Translations under genes and position numbers: made by a program | The notes under the pieces: model-generated | What the model was told of the DNA's origin: nothing | Databases searched by the model: none | What the model saw: only the letters and a program-made list of their open reading frames with translations | Assembly (NCBI GenBank): GCA_937973565.1 | Contig: CALJKQ010000056.1 | Span: 1-8,445, forward strand | Source of the DNA: an uncultured Saprospiraceae bacterium | GTDB lineage: Bacteria > Bacteroidota > Bacteroidia > Chitinophagales > Saprospiraceae | DNA: 8,445 nucleotides | Direction of reading: 5' to 3' | Part shown: positions 6,775-8,445 of the stretch, piece by piece | How positions within the stretch are numbered: position 1 is the first letter of the stretch | How the letters are laid out: each line of letters opens with the position of its first letter

Positions 6775-7703
6775 TCACGGTTTCCAAAGTATCGAAATAC
6801 TATGGCGGAAAGGAGACCGTGACTGCGCTGGATGGCATTGATCTCAGCATTGAGGCAGGTGAACTGTTTGGTTTAATTGGTCCCGATGGTGCAGGAAAAA
6901 CCACCTTGTTCAGAATCCTTACCACCCTCATGGTGCCAGACAAAGGCTATGCGACCGTAATGGGCTATGATGTAGTGAAAGATTACAACCAGATCAGGCA
7001 ACACGTAGGCTATATGCCGGGAAGGTTCTCTTTGTACCAGGATCTTTCGGTGATAGAGAACCTTGAGTTTTATGCTACGCTTTTTAATACCACCATTGAA
7101 AAAAATTACCACCTGATCAAACCCATTTATGAGCAGATTGAACCCTTCAAAGATAGGAGAGCGGGCGCATTGTCAGGAGGGATGAAGCAAAAATTGGCAT
7201 TGTCTTGCGCACTCATTCACAAACCTAAAGTTTTGTTTCTCGATGAGCCCACCACAGGTGTTGATGTGGTTTCCCGAAAAGAATTCTGGCAAATGTTGTC
7301 AGGCCTGAAAGACGAAGGTATTACCATCCTGGTCTCTACACCCTATATGGATGAAGCCGCCATGTGCGATCGCATTGCACTCATCAACGAAGGAAAAATT
7401 CTGCAGGTCGCTCCACCGCACAGCATTGCTGCTTCCTACCAACTCAATCTGTGGGAAGTAAGGGCAGAAAAAATATACACCGCCCTTCAATTACTGGAAG
7501 GATATGACGGTGTAAAAGGGGTTTATCCCTTTGGTGACTGCCTGCATGTGGAATTGGAGGCTGATAAAAAAGATGGCTTTTACCTCGAAATGTGGTTACA
7601 GCGCTCAGGGCTGGCTGATGCACGGGTGAAGGCCATTGGTGCCGGTATCGAAGATGTTTTTTTAATCCAATTGCATTCCACCCAAAAAATACAATCGGTA
7701 TGA
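6771..7703 (+). CDS. ABC transporter ATPase, YbhF N-half type, degenerate Q- and H-loops
   Basis: A 310-residue nucleotide-binding subunit of an ABC-2 type exporter. Walker A is GPDGAGKTT (37-45); the Asp in GPDGAGK is a feature of the N-terminal half of YbhF. The signature LSGGM is at 134-138 and Walker B LFLDEP at 155-160. Two switch residues are replaced: the Q-loop position is Gly84 (YMPGRF) and the H-loop His is Pro191 (STPYMDEA). An extra C-terminal domain of about 100 residues follows, as in YbhF and other exporter ATPases. The gene overlaps both neighbours by 4 nt (ATGA at 6771 and at 7700), so it is translationally coupled and probably made in equal amount with the second ATPase. It most likely works as a heterodimer with that protein in the inner membrane complex. 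Substrate unknown; YbhF-type systems in E. coli export drugs and cations. Confidence 0.92.
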   Translation: MITVSKVSKYYGGKETVTALDGIDLSIEAGELFGLIGPDGAGKTTLFRILTTLMVPDKGYATVMGYDVVKDYNQIRQHVGYMPGRFSLYQDLSVIENLEFYATLFNTTIEKNYHLIKPIYEQIEPFKDRRAGALSGGMKQKLALSCALIHKPKVLFLDEPTTGVDVVSRKEFWQMLSGLKDEGITILVSTPYMDEAAMCDRIALINEGKILQVAPPHSIAASYQLNLWEVRAEKIYTALQLLEGYDGVKGVYPFGDCLHVELEADKKDGFYLEMWLQRSGLADARVKAIGAGIEDVFLIQLHSTQKIQSV

Positions 7704-8443
7704 GTTTAGGATATTCCATAATGGCAGACAACCTTACTAAAAAATTCGGAGACTTTACGGCGGTCGATGCCATCAGTCTTGAAGTGAGTAAAGGAGAAAT
7801 CTTTGGCTTTCTGGGTGCCAACGGAGCAGGGAAGACCACTGCCATGCGCATGTTTACAGGGCTTAGTCTGCCAACGTCCGGCAAAGCTTCGGTCTCCGGT
7901 TTTGATGTGTATACCGAAAACGAAAAGATCAAAAAAAACATCGGCTACATGAGCCAGAAATTTTCACTTTACCAGGATCTCACCGTAATGGAAAACATAG
8001 AATTTTACGGTGGTATTTACGGTGTTTATGGGAGTCGCCTGAAAAAAACGGCAGATGATATGTTGCAAAAACTGGGCATGATCTCTGAAAAGAAAACCAG
8101 GGTGGGTTCTTTGCCCTTGGGTTGGAAACAAAAATTGGCGTTTTCGGTGGCCATGCTACACGAACCTCAAATTGTTTTTTTAGATGAGCCAACAGGCGGT
8201 GTTGATCCCATCACCAGACGCGAATTTTGGACGATGATTTATGAAGCAGCAAATACAGGAACAACAGTTTTTGTAACAACACATTACATGGATGAAGCGG
8301 AGTACTGCGATCGCGTATCAATCATGGTGGATGGGAGGATTGATGCCCTGGATACACCAAGGGAACTAAAGCGGCAATTTAATGCACCAAGTATGGAAGA
8401 GGTTTTTGTGCAATTGGCCAGAAAGGCAAAGAGGGCAGAGTAG
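7700..8443 (+). CDS. ABC transporter ATPase, YbhF C-half type, degenerate signature motif
   Basis: A 247-residue ATPase that is complete in the window (TAG at 8441-8443). Walker A is GANGAGKTT (39-47), the Q-loop has Gln86 (YMSQKF), Walker B is VFLDEP (159-164) and the H-loop has His195 (TTHYMDEAEYCDR). The signature motif is degenerate, LPLGW (138-142) instead of LSGGQ, as in the C-terminal half of YbhF. The protein ends soon after MEEVFVQL, with no long extra domain. The start at 7700 overlaps the previous stop by 4 nt; an in-frame ATG at 7721 would remove seven residues and is less likely given the overlap. With the upstream ATPase it forms the two halves of a split YbhF. Membrane permeases of the ABC-2 type should follow directly after the window. 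Confidence 0.92.
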   Translation: MSLGYSIMADNLTKKFGDFTAVDAISLEVSKGEIFGFLGANGAGKTTAMRMFTGLSLPTSGKASVSGFDVYTENEKIKKNIGYMSQKFSLYQDLTVMENIEFYGGIYGVYGSRLKKTADDMLQKLGMISEKKTRVGSLPLGWKQKLAFSVAMLHEPQIVFLDEPTGGVDPITRREFWTMIYEAANTGTTVFVTTHYMDEAEYCDRVSIMVDGRIDALDTPRELKRQFNAPSMEEVFVQLARKAKRAE

Positions 8444-8445
8444 TA

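Noticed and set aside
7444..7941. Minus-strand open frame spanning the junction of the two ATPase genes
   Set aside because: It runs across two overlapping, convincingly conserved plus-strand genes and shows no domain of its own.
6771..8443. Frameshift that broke a single fused ybhF into two genes
   Set aside because: Each half has its own ATG at an ATGA overlap and complete domain ends. The arrangement looks like normal coupled genes, not a recent mutation.

Overview
The window most likely comes from a member of the Bacteroidota. The upstream region at 3720-3750 fits that phylum's promoter consensus (TTTG, 19-nt gap, TAnnTTTG). Most starts have A-rich leaders and no good Shine-Dalgarno. Base composition is moderate, and the protein set (SoxB-like phosphoesterase, OprD-like barrel, TetR/TolC/HlyD/ABC cassette) is common there. 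This is inference from the sequence; no rRNA or marker gene is present. All genes lie on the plus strand.

Region 1 (1-2852) is a two-gene unit. It holds a SoxB-like metallophosphoesterase/5'-nucleotidase whose N-terminus lies before the window, followed after 14 nt by an OprD-like outer-membrane porin. Together they suggest processing and passage of a small anionic or nucleotide-like substrate across the periplasm and outer membrane. The substrate cannot be read from the sequence.

Region 2 (2853-3747) holds a single-gene unit: a PAP2-type acid phosphatase with a complete active-site signature, flanked by two AT-rich intergenic stretches.

Region 3 (3720-8443) is an efflux operon: promoter and overlapping operator palindrome, TetR-type repressor, TolC-type outer-membrane channel, lipoprotein-type HlyD/YbhG membrane-fusion protein, and two ABC ATPases. 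The two ATPases correspond to the N- and C-terminal halves of the fused E. coli protein YbhF. Gaps are 2 nt between tetR and tolC and 64 nt between tolC and hlyD, with 4-nt ATGA overlaps after that. No permease is inside the window; YbhS/YbhR-like ABC-2 permeases are expected just past its end. The likely working model is a tripartite exporter: ATPase heterodimer and permeases in the inner membrane, the HlyD adaptor, and the TolC channel. TetR would control it by binding over its own promoter.

The most notable points are the split YbhF pair, whose degenerate residues all fall in one of the two ATP sites, the operator/promoter overlap that also corrects the tetR start, and the altered metal/catalytic motifs of the SoxB-like enzyme. 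I see no RNA gene, mobile element, CRISPR array or clearly unprecedented system.
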